A program made the translations under genes and the position numbers. DNA of 64,000 nucleotides from Flavobacterium arcticum (GTDB taxonomy: Bacteria > Bacteroidota > Bacteroidia > Flavobacteriales > Flavobacteriaceae), in NCBI RefSeq assembly GCF_003344925.1, contig NZ_CP031188.1:1734501-1798500 (forward strand), written 5' to 3'. Of this stretch, positions 27,568 through 37,857 are shown piece after piece. Each line of letters opens with the position of its first letter. The first letter of the stretch is position 1. The notes beneath the pieces were generated by a model. The model worked only from the letters and a program-made list of their open reading frames with translations. It ran no database searches and had not been told where the DNA came from.

Positions 27568-29340
27568 TTATCGAATGGTTATTTCATAAGGCATAATAAC
27601 CTGTGTGCCTCTTAGTTGGCTAGCACGTCTTATACGCTCAATAACCTGATAGTTTTCTTCGCCTAGTTCCTCTTTAATAAACTCTTCTTTGCTTTGTGCA
27701 AAAGGTAAGCCCGATGCATTTGCGAAAAAGTCTTCAAGGTTACGTTCATATTCAGGATAGTTTTTGGTGCTGTAATTTTCTGTTTTACCTAGTTTTGCAG
27801 CATAAGCTATGGCATCATCAAGCCCGCCAAGCTCATCGGCAAGTCCATTTTTAACAGCATCTGTACCCGACCATACTCTACCTTGTCCCAAAGCATCTAC
27901 TTGTTCTTTGGTCATTTTTCTGCCATTTGCTACGCGGGTAATAAAAGTATCATAAACACTTTCTACACTTTGTTGTATCATTTCTCTTGTGTTATCTTCA
28001 AGCGGAGTAAACACGCTGTAGCCTGCCGAGTTTTTATGGGTGTTTACCTGCTCAGTATGAATGCCCATGTTTTTAGACAATTCTGTAAAGTTTGGTAATA
28101 CACCAAATACACCTATAGAGCCTGTTATAGTAGTAGGTTCGGTAAAAATTCTATCGGCATTACATGATATGTAATATCCGCCAGATGCAGCAAGGTTACC
28201 CATAGATACTACTACTGGTTTTTTCTTTTTAGCAAGTTCTATATCTCTCCATATTAAGTCAGATGTAAGGGCACTACCACCAGGAGAGTTTACACGCAAT
28301 ACAATAGCTTTTATATCATCGTTATCTGCGGCTGCTTTTAGGGCTTTGCGCATTGATATTTCGCCAATGCTAGTAAGGTTGCCTTTACCGCTTCCTATTT
28401 CACCTTGTGCATATATAATGGCAATTTGATCTTCGGCTCCCGAAAGTAGGTCTTTAAACTGATTAGCCTCTACATAATCTAATATACTAACCGTGTTAAT
28501 TTCTTCGTCTTTCTTTATTTTTAGCGCATGACGGATGCCATCTTGAAACTCATCAATATAGCCTATTTTGTCAATAAGTTTACTCGCTTTTGCCATATCA
28601 GGCGTACGTGCCGAAAGATTATCGGCAATGCTGTTAATGCTATCTAGCGGTATGTTACGGCTTTCAGCAATTTCTGATGCTATAGTGCCCCATACTGAGT
28701 TGAGTAATGTACTTATTTGTTCTCTGTTTTCAGGACTCATTTCATTACTAAGGAAAGGTTCTACAGCAGCTTTAAACTTACCGTGACGAATAACTTCCAT
28801 TTTAATTCCTGTTTTTTCTTGTAGGTCTTTATAGAACATAACTTCAGATGAAAGTCCTTTAAATTCCATTTCACCAACAGGGTTTAAATAAATAGTGTCG
28901 GCTACAGACGTTAAGTAATAATCTGCCTGACTATAGGTGTCAGAATAAGCAACTATAAATTTTCCTGATTTTTTAAAGGCTTCAAGACGATCTCTCAATG
29001 CTTTGTTTTGTGCCATACCCAATGTAGTAGTACTATTGGTTAGCGTAATACCTTTTATTTTATCATCTGTTTGTGCAGCATCAATAGCTTTTAGTACATC
29101 AAAAAGTCCTTCTTTAGGTTCAGAGTTTAGAAAACTAAAATCATCACTATGAAAAATACCGGCATAATCATTAGTTACTTCGCTAATGTCTAACTCGATA
29201 ACAGAGTTCTTTTTTACAGTAACCACATCGTCACTACCACTACCTGCGGCAACGCCAATAATGATTATAACTAGGAAGAACAAAAGGCAGAAAAGGAAAA
29301 GTCCTACTACCGTTGACAGTACATTTTTTAAAAACTGCAT
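27568..29340 (-). CDS. sppA: Signal peptide peptidase SppA, 67 kDa type
   Basis: A membrane-anchored serine protease that degrades cleaved signal peptides. The 590-residue length marks the long, tandem-domain form as in E. coli. One membrane segment spans about 10-32. The Ser-Lys dyad is split between the two halves: K190 in KFKAAVEPF and S386 in NLAASGGYY, both intact. A -7-like box (TATTTTTG on the minus strand, 29380-29373) lies 33 bases upstream of the start codon. The AsmA-family gene follows downstream. Confidence 0.96.
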   Translation of the reverse strand: MQFLKNVLSTVVGLFLFCLLFFLVIIIIGVAAGSGSDDVVTVKKNSVIELDISEVTNDYAGIFHSDDFSFLNSEPKEGLFDVLKAIDAAQTDDKIKGITLTNSTTTLGMAQNKALRDRLEAFKKSGKFIVAYSDTYSQADYYLTSVADTIYLNPVGEMEFKGLSSEVMFYKDLQEKTGIKMEVIRHGKFKAAVEPFLSNEMSPENREQISTLLNSVWGTIASEIAESRNIPLDSINSIADNLSARTPDMAKASKLIDKIGYIDEFQDGIRHALKIKKDEEINTVSILDYVEANQFKDLLSGAEDQIAIIYAQGEIGSGKGNLTSIGEISMRKALKAAADNDDIKAIVLRVNSPGGSALTSDLIWRDIELAKKKKPVVVSMGNLAASGGYYISCNADRIFTEPTTITGSIGVFGVLPNFTELSKNMGIHTEQVNTHKNSAGYSVFTPLEDNTREMIQQSVESVYDTFITRVANGRKMTKEQVDALGQGRVWSGTDAVKNGLADELGGLDDAIAYAAKLGKTENYSTKNYPEYERNLEDFFANASGLPFAQSKEEFIKEELGEENYQVIERIRRASQLRGTQVIMPYEITIR

Positions 29341-29490
29341 ATAAATACTATTTAAATTTTAGGTATAAGTAGCAAAAATACACATTATGTTACAGTCATT
29401 ATTACATTTGACTGCATCATTAAAAAATTATTGATACCGTTGCATAATGCTGCTCGCATTTAAAATTGTTTTATTTACTTTGCATTTCTT

Positions 29491-30627
29491 ATGAAGTTTC
29501 AAAATCACGCAATTTTATCTATAGGTAGTAATCAAGGCGACAGGCAACAGCATCTTGTCTCGTGTGTACAGTATATTCATAACCATATCGCTACTGTAAT
29601 AAAAGTTTCGGCAGTATATGAAACACCTGCTTGGGGTTTTGAGAGCGATGATTTTTATAACTGTGCTATTGTAGTACATACCCATAAAGCCCCAGAAGTA
29701 TTACTCGAAGCTCTCCTAGCAGCCGAAGAGTATGCAGGGCGTATAAGGCAAGAGGGTAAGGGATATGTTGCTCGTGTTATAGATATTGATATCGTAGCCT
29801 TTAATGATGAGGTGGTGGCCACAGATAGTCTTATTGTACCACACCCTAGAATGCAGGAGCGAAATTTTGTACTGTACCCATTACGCGATGTTGCGCCACA
29901 ATGGGAGCATCCTGTAAGTCATAAAAATATAACGGAACTCATTACGACTTCGCCAGACGAAAGCCGTTGCGAAAAGCTGATAACATTACCTTTACCATTA
30001 CAAGAATATAACCCTGAGAGCCTTAACTATATTGCTATAGAAGGGAATATTGGTGCGGGGAAAACTACGCTATCGGGTAAAATAGCAGAAGATTTTAATG
30101 CTAAATTGGTGTTAGAACGTTTTGCCGATAATCCTTTTTTACCCAAGTTTTATAAAGACCAAAACCGCTATGCCTTTTCGCTAGAAATGGCTTTTCTTGC
30201 CGATCGTTATCATCAGCTTTCGGATGATTTGGCGCAGTTTGACCTGTTTCGTGATTTTGTAGTTGCCGATTATCATATTTTTAAATCGCTCATCTTTGCT
30301 AAGGTTACCCTTAATGAAGACGAATATAGGTTATACCGTAAGCTGTTTGATATTATTTATAAAGAAATGCCTAAGCCCGACTTATATGTATATCTATACC
30401 AAAATACCGATAGGTTATTGCAACACATACAGCAACGTGGGCGCGACTATGAGCAGGATATTAAACCTGAATATCTTGAAAAAATAAACAGAGGTTACCT
30501 TGATTATATTAACTCACAACCCACATTAAATGTTTTGATACTAGATGTGTCTGATAGAGATTTTGTGAAAAATCAGGAAGACTATATTTGGGTTCTTGAC
30601 CAAATACAGACAAGGTTAAAGCAGTAG
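29491..30627 (+). CDS. folK: Fusion of FolK (HPPK) and deoxynucleoside kinase
   Basis: This 378-residue protein joins two enzymes. Residues 1-150 are 6-hydroxymethyl-dihydropterin pyrophosphokinase of folate synthesis, with GSNQGDR near the start, RVIDIDIVAFND at 95-106 and PHPRMQERNFVLYPL at 117-131. Residues about 178-378 are a deoxynucleoside kinase with Walker A GNIGAGKTT at 185-193, ERFADNPFL and the LADRYHQL segment. The joint is a short linker at about 150-177 with no stop or frame slip. Both active sites look intact. Folate-dependent thymidylate synthesis and nucleoside salvage both feed dTTP supply, a plausible reason for the fusion. The HAD gene follows four bases later. Confidence 0.93.
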   Translation: MKFQNHAILSIGSNQGDRQQHLVSCVQYIHNHIATVIKVSAVYETPAWGFESDDFYNCAIVVHTHKAPEVLLEALLAAEEYAGRIRQEGKGYVARVIDIDIVAFNDEVVATDSLIVPHPRMQERNFVLYPLRDVAPQWEHPVSHKNITELITTSPDESRCEKLITLPLPLQEYNPESLNYIAIEGNIGAGKTTLSGKIAEDFNAKLVLERFADNPFLPKFYKDQNRYAFSLEMAFLADRYHQLSDDLAQFDLFRDFVVADYHIFKSLIFAKVTLNEDEYRLYRKLFDIIYKEMPKPDLYVYLYQNTDRLLQHIQQRGRDYEQDIKPEYLEKINRGYLDYINSQPTLNVLILDVSDRDFVKNQEDYIWVLDQIQTRLKQ

Positions 30628-30631
30628 GGAT

Positions 30632-31276
30632 ATGAAAGCAAAATTGATAGTATTCGATTTTGATGGCACACTCGTTGACTCGAAAGCTATATTTATTGGG
30701 TTATATAATGAATTGGCTAGCCAAAAAGGCTATATACTTTTGGATACTGAAAATATACACTACCTGCGTAGTCTTACTATAAAACAACGTTGCTATTATT
30801 TAGGCATACCATTATATAAAATTCCTTTTGTTGCTACTTACCTGATTAAAAAATTTCATGCCTCGATAGATAATTTACAGTTTAACAAAGGGATGAAAAC
30901 ATTATTAAAGTCGTTGCAAACTAAAGATTATACTTATTCTATAGCTTCTACCAATGCAAAGAAAAATATTCAAACGTTTTTTGAAATACAGGTAGTGATA
31001 GCTCCTGAAATTTACACCTCAAGTAAAGTGTTTGGTAAAGATGTATTGCTAAGGAGACTTTTAAAAGATAGAAAATTACAGCCCGATGAGGTAATTTATA
31101 TAGGTGATGAAGCACGTGATGTTACAGCATGTCGCAAATGCGGTATTCCTGTAGTTTGGGTAAGCTGGGGTTATGACTCAGCAGAAGCGATAGCCAAAAC
31201 ACCACCTGACCATACCGTAAATACACCTGAGCAGTTACAAGAGCTGATACAGCAATTAGTTAGCGCACAAGGCTAA
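30632..31276 (+). CDS. HAD family hydrolase, phosphoglycolate phosphatase-like
   Basis: A 214-residue Rossmann-type phosphatase with motif I FDFDGTLVDS (D9 nucleophile, D11 acid/base), motif II near YSIASTNAKKN and motif IV IYIGDEARDVTACR. A cap domain lies between motifs I and II. Substrate cannot be read from sequence. It follows the FolK-kinase gene by four bases, so the two are likely cotranscribed. Its 3' end overlaps the convergent T9SS gene by 17 bases. Confidence 0.92.
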   Translation: MKAKLIVFDFDGTLVDSKAIFIGLYNELASQKGYILLDTENIHYLRSLTIKQRCYYLGIPLYKIPFVATYLIKKFHASIDNLQFNKGMKTLLKSLQTKDYTYSIASTNAKKNIQTFFEIQVVIAPEIYTSSKVFGKDVLLRRLLKDRKLQPDEVIYIGDEARDVTACRKCGIPVVWVSWGYDSAEAIAKTPPDHTVNTPEQLQELIQQLVSAQG

Positions 31277-34127
31277 CATGACCTTTAATTTCGGGGCTTG
31301 TACTATTTAGTTGTATAATATACCAATAATCTGTAGCGGGTAGTTTATTACCGTTATAAGTACCGTCCCATTCACGATTATATCGGTTTAACCCTGTAAT
31401 TATTTTACCATAACGATCAAACACTGTTACCGTAGCCTGCGGATAAGCAGTTGCCATACCTGCTATAGTAAAAGCATCATTAATACCATCGTTATTAGGG
31501 GTGAAATATTTTTGTACCAGTAGTACTCTAAATGTTTTTATATCTAAACCACAACCGTTTAATGAACGAGCATAAGCAGCATATATGCCATCTTTCAATC
31601 CTCTAAATATAGGTGACGATTGATAATTTATACCATCAATAGAGTATTCATAGTCTTGTGTGTTGTCTTCCATAATAATGGTAGCCTCATCAGTATTGCG
31701 AATTTGTACAACATCAATATCTGGAGCAAGAATAATATCAGTAGTAAAGGTTTGTGTATCTATACACTCAGAGGTATTGGTAATGGTTACGGTATAAATT
31801 CCTGCTTCGTCAATAGTGATTTGGGGAGTAGTTTCTCCTGAATCCCATAGGTAGGTTACATCACCTTCGATTTGAGCATCTAATAAAGCAGTATCATTTT
31901 CACAAAACAAAATGGTTTCATCGTCCCCTGCTTCGGGTAGCGGAATTACCGTTATATGTATTGCCGTTCGTTCTGCCGATGGGCAACCATTATATTCTGC
32001 TTCGGTATAATATACAGTATCTTCGGTTAGTGTGGTTGTGGTTAAAGCTGTTCCTGTAGCTATAGGTGTGCCCCCTGTAGCATCGGTATACCAGTTTATA
32101 GTACCTGTCGATGGTGTGGCTTCTAGTGTTACAGTACTCCCAAAACAAGCTGTTATGTCGACTTCAGTAGTTACGGTTGGTAATGATGTTATTATTACAG
32201 TTACTGCAATACGTTCTGCCGATATGCAGTTGGTTGTGCTAACTGCTTCGGCATAATATGTGGTGTTTTCGGTTAGAAAGGGTGTTTCAAATTCATTTCC
32301 ACTAAATAGTACAGTTACTCCTGTATCAGTGTCATACCAGTTAATTACTCCGTCAGATGGTATTGCTTCGAGTGTGGTAATACCTTCTTCGCAAAGTGAT
32401 ACTTCGGTTGTAGCTACTGTAATAGTAGGTAATGGGTTTACAGTTACTGTAACTGCTGTACGGTTTTCTGAAAGACAATCGTTATTTAGTACTTCAGCAT
32501 AAAATATTGTGGTAGTAGTGACAGTAGGACTGGTAATAGTGGTACCTGTACCTATAAGTGTACCATCTGTTGGTGCATCATACCAATTTATAGTCCCTCC
32601 CGATGGTATAGCACTAAGCGATGCTGTGCCTGAACCACACAATGCAGGTGGTGTAGTAAAGTTTGTTATTGTGGGTAATGGCGTTGCTGTTATGGTTATT
32701 GCTGTTCGTGTTGCCGATATACAGTTATCACTACTTACAGCTTCGGCATAAAAAGTTGTAGTTGTACTTATAGATGGACTTGTAATACTATTGCCTGTAT
32801 CTATAAGTGTACCACCTGTTGGAGCATCATACCAGTTTATTACTCCATTAGACGCTGTTGCTTCCAATGTAGATGTTCCTGAGCCACAAATAGTAGGAGG
32901 TGTTGTTCCTGCGGTAACCGTGGGTAGTGGGTATATTGTGGCAACAATAGGTGTTCTAGGTGCTGTAGTACAAGTTTCGTCATAAGCCGATACATAATAG
33001 GTAGTTGTAGTGGTAATAGTAGGCGTGTTAAAGCTTGTTCCTGTATGTATTGGTGTGCCTCCTGTGGCGTTGGTATACCAGTAAACATCATTAACGCCAG
33101 CACCAGCTAATAGTGTTAATGAGCCGCTGTTACATTCAGAGTTTGCTGCGGTACTGGTAATTCCGAGAATAGAAATAGTAGTAGTAGCCGATAATTGTAA
33201 AACGGGATCGCCAGGCATACCGCCATATTCTACTATATAGCCTTGAGGCATATATTCATTTGGACCACCAGCAATAGATAAATCATTCCATGATCCAGGT
33301 ACTCCTACACCGGGAGCTGTGATATGTGCATAATCTTCATTGTCTAGATTATTAGGCTCTCCTGTATTCCAAAAAGCATAATTTGGGGTGCTACCGTTAA
33401 CATCTCCGTTCCAAAAAGTAGTTCCTGCCTCTGGACCTGTAACCCATTGCCATACACCTTCTGTTGCGCTGTCAGACCCGCCTATCCATCCTGTGCCTAA
33501 TGCTTGCTCGCCAATTAATAGTGCTTCATCTTCAGATAATATAGTAGCGAGATATCCTTGTAAGCCATAGTAAGTTGTTGCTTCGGCAGCATCTCTGGCA
33601 GCTACCCAGTTGATACCTAGTTCGGCAATATATAAGTAATAATGATCTGTAGATTCAAGATAATTGGCTTGCCCCACTGTTATAGAAAAGGTTCTTGTGC
33701 CAGGTGTTGGGTTAGTAGCACTATTAGTATATACTACGTCCTCTATAGCAGCAATAAGGTCTGTATAAGATACATCTTGCCCTGTAGTTCCTGTTAGGCT
33801 TAGTTTTGCCGTAGTTACATTCCAAGAGCTAGTAATGTTTGGATGTGTTCCTGTAAGCGAAAGTAGGTCTTCTCCGTTTTCATAACCTGATGATATTTGT
33901 ATGTATATTGCTTCGGTAGCAGTATCATCAGTATCAGTTATATTAAAAGTTGTTGTTATATTTAAATTTTCACCAGGGCAATATATTTGATCTCCTGTTG
34001 CGGTTAATACAGGAGCTTCGTTAGTTTGCGCATTAGTAATCTGCGAAAACGTTATAAAAAACAATATTGCAAAAAAGAATTCTTTTAAGTTATTTATTCT
34101 TAAAAAAGTGTGGCTAAAATTATTCAT
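31260..34127 (-). CDS. T9SS type B sorted surface protein with C-type lectin-like domain and five Ig-like repeats
   Basis: A large secreted protein (955 residues from the chosen start). Order: signal peptide ending near ITNAQ, a cadherin-like N-terminal region, a C-type lectin-like domain at about 160-305 (WNTGEPNN gives the EPN-type ligand motif, with GSWNDL as the WND motif), and five consecutive Ig-like units of about 80 residues marked by INWY or VYWY. Then come a PKD-like unit, a SprB-like unit and the type B sorting domain (YFTPNNDGINDAF to KGHVSLVR). It is predicted to be exported by the T9SS and held on the surface. EPN-type lectin domains often bind mannose-type sugars. The ATG at 34127 is preferred to 34166 because it places the signal peptide better. 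Confidence 0.92.
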   Translation of the reverse strand: MNNFSHTFLRINNLKEFFFAILFFITFSQITNAQTNEAPVLTATGDQIYCPGENLNITTTFNITDTDDTATEAIYIQISSGYENGEDLLSLTGTHPNITSSWNVTTAKLSLTGTTGQDVSYTDLIAAIEDVVYTNSATNPTPGTRTFSITVGQANYLESTDHYYLYIAELGINWVAARDAAEATTYYGLQGYLATILSEDEALLIGEQALGTGWIGGSDSATEGVWQWVTGPEAGTTFWNGDVNGSTPNYAFWNTGEPNNLDNEDYAHITAPGVGVPGSWNDLSIAGGPNEYMPQGYIVEYGGMPGDPVLQLSATTTISILGITSTAANSECNSGSLTLLAGAGVNDVYWYTNATGGTPIHTGTSFNTPTITTTTTYYVSAYDETCTTAPRTPIVATIYPLPTVTAGTTPPTICGSGTSTLEATASNGVINWYDAPTGGTLIDTGNSITSPSISTTTTFYAEAVSSDNCISATRTAITITATPLPTITNFTTPPALCGSGTASLSAIPSGGTINWYDAPTDGTLIGTGTTITSPTVTTTTIFYAEVLNNDCLSENRTAVTVTVNPLPTITVATTEVSLCEEGITTLEAIPSDGVINWYDTDTGVTVLFSGNEFETPFLTENTTYYAEAVSTTNCISAERIAVTVIITSLPTVTTEVDITACFGSTVTLEATPSTGTINWYTDATGGTPIATGTALTTTTLTEDTVYYTEAEYNGCPSAERTAIHITVIPLPEAGDDETILFCENDTALLDAQIEGDVTYLWDSGETTPQITIDEAGIYTVTITNTSECIDTQTFTTDIILAPDIDVVQIRNTDEATIIMEDNTQDYEYSIDGINYQSSPIFRGLKDGIYAAYARSLNGCGLDIKTFRVLLVQKYFTPNNDGINDAFTIAGMATAYPQATVTVFDRYGKIITGLNRYNREWDGTYNGNKLPATDYWYIIQLNSTSPEIKGHVSLVR

Positions 34128-34172
34128 TTTGTAAATATAAAAAACAGAATGTATAAATGTAGCCAATTATAC

Positions 34173-34715
34173 TTAGACCTTGTGTTTTGTATAGTTTTTT
34201 TGGAAGATATCCCATACAACAATACCCGCGCTAACCGATATGTTGAGGGAATGTTTAGTACCTAATTGTGGTATTTCGATACTACCACTACACAATTCGA
34301 TTGCTTTTTGCGATACCCCCTTAACCTCATTCCCAAAAACAACAGCATACTTTTTACCTTTTTCGGGCATAAAGTCATTAAGGTAAACAGCATTTTCTAC
34401 CTGCTCTATTGCCCATACTTCTACATCTTCTTTTTGGAGTGATGTAATAACATCTAGCACATCGTTGCTATGTTCCCAAGTAACAGTTTCGGTTGCGCCT
34501 AATGCTGTTTTATGAATTTCTTTATTTGGCGGTACAGCGGTAATGCCACACAGGTATATTTTTTCGATAAGAAAAGCATCTGCCGTACGGAAGACCGAAC
34601 CGATATTGTGCAGACTCCTAATGTTATCTAATATTATGATAAGGGGTGTTTTTTCGGAATTTTTAAAATCTTCAACACTCTTCCTTTCCAGTTCGCTATT
34701 TTCTAGTTTTCTCAT
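34173..34715 (-). CDS. SpoU/TrmH family RNA 2'-O-methyltransferase
   Basis: The 180-residue SPOUT methyltransferase has all three family motifs: motif 1 NIRSLHNIGSVFRTAD, motif 2 VFGNEVKGVS and motif 3 IPQLGTKHSLNISVSAGIV. It is expected to methylate a ribose 2'-OH in tRNA or rRNA; short proteins of this type lack the extra RNA-binding domain of RlmB. The ATG at 34715 is chosen because a -7-like box (34743-34736, minus strand) lies where the longer start at 34748 would be. It is divergent from mutS. Confidence 0.92.
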   Translation of the reverse strand: MRKLENSELERKSVEDFKNSEKTPLIIILDNIRSLHNIGSVFRTADAFLIEKIYLCGITAVPPNKEIHKTALGATETVTWEHSNDVLDVITSLQKEDVEVWAIEQVENAVYLNDFMPEKGKKYAVVFGNEVKGVSQKAIELCSGSIEIPQLGTKHSLNISVSAGIVVWDIFQKNYTKHKV

Positions 34716-34844
34716 GGTAATAAATCGGTAAAAAGCAAAAATAAACAATCTATTTGGTTTACTTATCCACCAATTACAAACATCACTGTTTAGTTTTTGG
34801 TATTTTGATTAAATTCGCCTTTTAGTAATTAAAAAAGTATTCCA

Positions 34845-37451
34845 TTGGCAGCCAAAGAAAAAAAAGCGAAAGAAACCCCGTTGATGAAACAGTACAACAC
34901 CATAAAGGCAAAGTATCCTGATGCTTGTTTGTTGTTTCGTGTGGGCGATTTTTATGAAACCTTTGGCGAAGATGCTGTAAGGGCAGCCGGAATACTGGGT
35001 ATAGTACTAACTAAGCGAGGTGCAGGTAGCGAAACCGAAACAGCATTGGCAGGGTTTCCGCACCATTCGTTAAATACTTATTTACCAAAGTTGGTAAAAG
35101 CAGGGTTGCGCGTGGCAATATGCGACCAGCTGGAAGACCCCAAGATGACCAAAACCATCGTGAAGCGTGGAGTTACTGAACTAGTTACACCTGGGGTTTC
35201 TATGAATGATGAGGTGTTACAATCGAAATCGAATAACTTTCTGGCATCGGTATATTTTGGACGAAAAAATGTAGGGATTTCTTTTTTAGATGTTTCTACG
35301 GGTGAGTTTCTTACCGCGCAGGGTAATGAAGAGTATATTGATAAATTGCTGCAAAATTTTAGCCCTAGCGAAGTACTGGTAGCTAAGAATGAAAAGGCAA
35401 ACTTTCGTGAAACCTTTGGCGACGATTATCATGTATTTTATTTAGAAGATTGGGTATATAAAGAAGATTATGCTTTTGAGAGCTTGACTACTCATTTTGG
35501 TACGAATTCCCTTAAAGGTTTTGGTATAGAAGATTTACAAGAGGGCGTTGTTGCTTCGGGTGCGGTATTGTATTACTTATCCGAAACGCAGCATAACAAG
35601 GTGCAACATATAACAGCAATTCAGCGCATTGCCGAAGATGCTTATGTATGGATGGATCGTTTTACAATTCGTAATCTCGAACTATACCATAGTAATAATC
35701 TTAATGCGGTTACTCTGTTGGACGTTATCGATAGGACGCTTTCGCCAATGGGAGGGAGGTTATTAAAGCGTTGGCTTGCCTTACCTTTAAAAGATGGGAA
35801 TAAGATAAGAGCGCGTCATGAGGTAGTGACGTATTTGAAAGGTAATAACGATGTATTACAAAAAATACAACAACAGGTAAAACAGATAAGCGATTTAGAA
35901 AGACTTATCTCTAAAATTGCTACAGGCAAGGTGTCGCCTCGTGAAGTAGTTAATCTTAAAAACTCACTCGATGCTATTATACCCGTTAAACAACTAGCGT
36001 TAGAAAGCAAGGATGATGCCCTGAAAGCCATTGGTGATAGCCTGCACAGTTGCGACTTGCTTCGCGAGAAAATAAAAACAACCTTAAATCCCGAAGCTCC
36101 CGTATCTATAAATAAAGGTAATGCTATTGCAAAAGGTATTCATCCTGAGTTAGACGAGTTGCGTAGTATATCTTATTCAGGTAAGGAGTACTTAGAAGGA
36201 ATAGAAAAACGAGAAGCCGAGCGCACAGGTATTACATCATTAAAAATAGCCTTTAATAATGTTTTTGGGTATTATATAGAGGTGCGTAATACGCATAAAG
36301 ATAAGGTGCCTGCAGAATGGATTCGTAAGCAGACACTCGTGAATGCCGAGCGTTATATTACCGAAGAATTAAAAGAATATGAAGCCAAAATATTAGGTGC
36401 AGAAGAAAAAATACACCAACTAGAAACACAATTGTTTGATCAGCTTGTAGTGTGGATAGCTACCTATATAAAACCTGTACAGCTCAATGCGAGTTTAATA
36501 GCGCAAGTAGATTGTCTTATGTCATTTGCACAACTGGCAATAGAAAACAAGTATGTGTGTCCCGAAATAGACGATAGTTTTGAGCTTGATATTAAAGAAG
36601 GTCGCCACCCTGTAATAGAAAAACAGTTACCTGTGGGGACGCCTTATATTACTAATAATGTCTATCTCGACAGGGCTTCACAACAAATAATAATGATTAC
36701 AGGTCCTAATATGTCGGGTAAATCGGCGATATTAAGGCAAACAGCACTTATTGTACTACTAGCACAAATGGGGAGCTTTGTGCCTGCCGAAAGTGTGCGC
36801 ATGGGTACGGTAGATAAAATATTTACTAGGGTAGGGGCTTCGGATAATATTTCGATGGGCGAATCGACATTTATGGTCGAGATGAACGAAACGGCAAGTA
36901 TATTGAATAATATATCTGACCGCAGCCTAATATTGCTCGATGAGATAGGGCGGGGTACAAGTACCTATGACGGTATCTCGATTGCATGGGCTATAGCCGA
37001 GTTTTTACATGAGCATCCGGCACAGCCCAAAACGTTATTTGCGACACATTACCATGAGTTAAATGAAATGCAGGATATTTTTGAACGCGTACAAAACTAT
37101 AATGTATCGGTAAAAGAGCTGAAAGATACCGTGCTGTTTATCCGTAAATTGGTAAAAGGCGGTTCGGCACACAGTTTTGGTATTCATGTGGCTAAAATGG
37201 CGGGTATGCCCCAAACCGTAATACAAAAGGCACAAAAGCTGCTCAAAAAGCTAGAGAAAGACCATTCGGGCGAGGCATTATCTAATGTGAAAGCATCTGA
37301 AAAAGAGGAACTGCAACTTAGTTTCTTTAACCTAGACGACCCATTACTGGAAGAGATAAAAGAAGAGATTGTAAACCTCGATATTAACACTCTGACTCCT
37401 GTAGAGGCATTGATGAAGCTAAACGAAATAAAACGAATGCTAACGAAGTAG
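34845..37451 (+). CDS. mutS: DNA mismatch repair protein MutS
   Basis: The mismatch-recognition ATPase. The 868-residue protein has the N-terminal mismatch-binding motif with the wedge Phe and Glu ([11 protein letters not shown]), the connector, lever and clamp domains, Walker [10 protein letters not shown], Walker [12 protein letters not shown] and the ATPase signature after it. The best start is TTG at 34845, giving [16 protein letters not shown] as in relatives; the first ATG is 13 codons in (34884) and would lose only the basic tail. No mutL is nearby. Confidence 0.96.
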   Translation: MAAKEKKAKETPLMKQYNTIKAKYPDACLLFRVGDFYETFGEDAVRAAGILGIVLTKRGAGSETETALAGFPHHSLNTYLPKLVKAGLRVAICDQLEDPKMTKTIVKRGVTELVTPGVSMNDEVLQSKSNNFLASVYFGRKNVGISFLDVSTGEFLTAQGNEEYIDKLLQNFSPSEVLVAKNEKANFRETFGDDYHVFYLEDWVYKEDYAFESLTTHFGTNSLKGFGIEDLQEGVVASGAVLYYLSETQHNKVQHITAIQRIAEDAYVWMDRFTIRNLELYHSNNLNAVTLLDVIDRTLSPMGGRLLKRWLALPLKDGNKIRARHEVVTYLKGNNDVLQKIQQQVKQISDLERLISKIATGKVSPREVVNLKNSLDAIIPVKQLALESKDDALKAIGDSLHSCDLLREKIKTTLNPEAPVSINKGNAIAKGIHPELDELRSISYSGKEYLEGIEKREAERTGITSLKIAFNNVFGYYIEVRNTHKDKVPAEWIRKQTLVNAERYITEELKEYEAKILGAEEKIHQLETQLFDQLVVWIATYIKPVQLNASLIAQVDCLMSFAQLAIENKYVCPEIDDSFELDIKEGRHPVIEKQLPVGTPYITNNVYLDRASQQIIMITGPNMSGKSAILRQTALIVLLAQMGSFVPAESVRMGTVDKIFTRVGASDNISMGESTFMVEMNETASILNNISDRSLILLDEIGRGTSTYDGISIAWAIAEFLHEHPAQPKTLFATHYHELNEMQDIFERVQNYNVSVKELKDTVLFIRKLVKGGSAHSFGIHVAKMAGMPQTVIQKAQKLLKKLEKDHSGEALSNVKASEKEELQLSFFNLDDPLLEEIKEEIVNLDINTLTPVEALMKLNEIKRMLTK

Positions 37452-37493
37452 CATAAATTTATCTATTAACGCTATAACAGCTTTATTATTCGT

Positions 37494-37501
37494 TATTTTT
37501 G
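37494..37501 (+). promoter_or_regulatory. -7 element upstream of the cobalamin riboswitch
   Basis: TATTTTTG matches the Bacteroidota -7 consensus TAnnTTTG. No TTG is found at the usual -33 distance. It lies about 40 bases before the aptamer. Confidence 0.4.
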
Positions 37502-37539
37502 CCAAATAGTTCTTTACTTTATTTCTTTTCAAATAGTAT

Positions 37540-37704
37540 AGGTTTTTGGTGAGAGCCAAAATAAAAAGGGAATCGTGTGGAAATCACGAACTGTCGCGCA
37601 ACTGTAAGTAACCTAAAAGTTTTTGCCTGTGTTGTCCACTGTCTTTAATGGGATGGGAAGGACGGTAAAAATGTTACAAGTCAGGATACCTGCCCGTACT
37701 AACT
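37540..37704 (+). promoter_or_regulatory. Cobalamin (B12) riboswitch aptamer
   Basis: The region shows the ordered conserved blocks of the cobalamin riboswitch. GGGAA is at 37568-37572, with a hairpin CGTG/CACG just after it. CTGTCGCGCAACTGTAA at 37591-37607 is the core and kissing-loop region. A variable arm with pairing GTC/GGAC follows, and the 3' B12 box AGTCAGGATACCTGCC is at 37679-37694. When bound by a cobalamin such RNAs usually turn expression off. The next gene is an acyl-CoA thioesterase, not a recognised B12 gene. Confidence 0.93.
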
Positions 37705-37748
37705 TGACAATGCTTTCGCGATTGAAGTTATTGGTTGAAAAACAACAG

Positions 37749-37766
37749 GGTATGTTATACCTTTTT
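37749..37766 (+). terminator. Short terminator, likely expression platform of the riboswitch
   Basis: GGTAT (37749-37753) pairs with ATACC (37757-37761) around GTT, followed by five T. It sits 45 bases after the aptamer and 91 bases before the thioesterase ATG, as expected for transcriptional control. Confidence 0.6.
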
Positions 37767-37857
37767 GTGTCCCTTTCTATCTGTACCTATACTATATAAA
37801 GCATTGTGAAATTCGGTAAGAGCTTTACAAACAGACAATAATTTAAATAAAAAGTAT

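Noticed and set aside
32032..32985. Regular repeats that might suggest a CRISPR or repeat array, plus several antisense frames
   Set aside because: The periodicity of about 240 bases comes from the Ig-like protein repeats; there are no short identical repeats with unique spacers.
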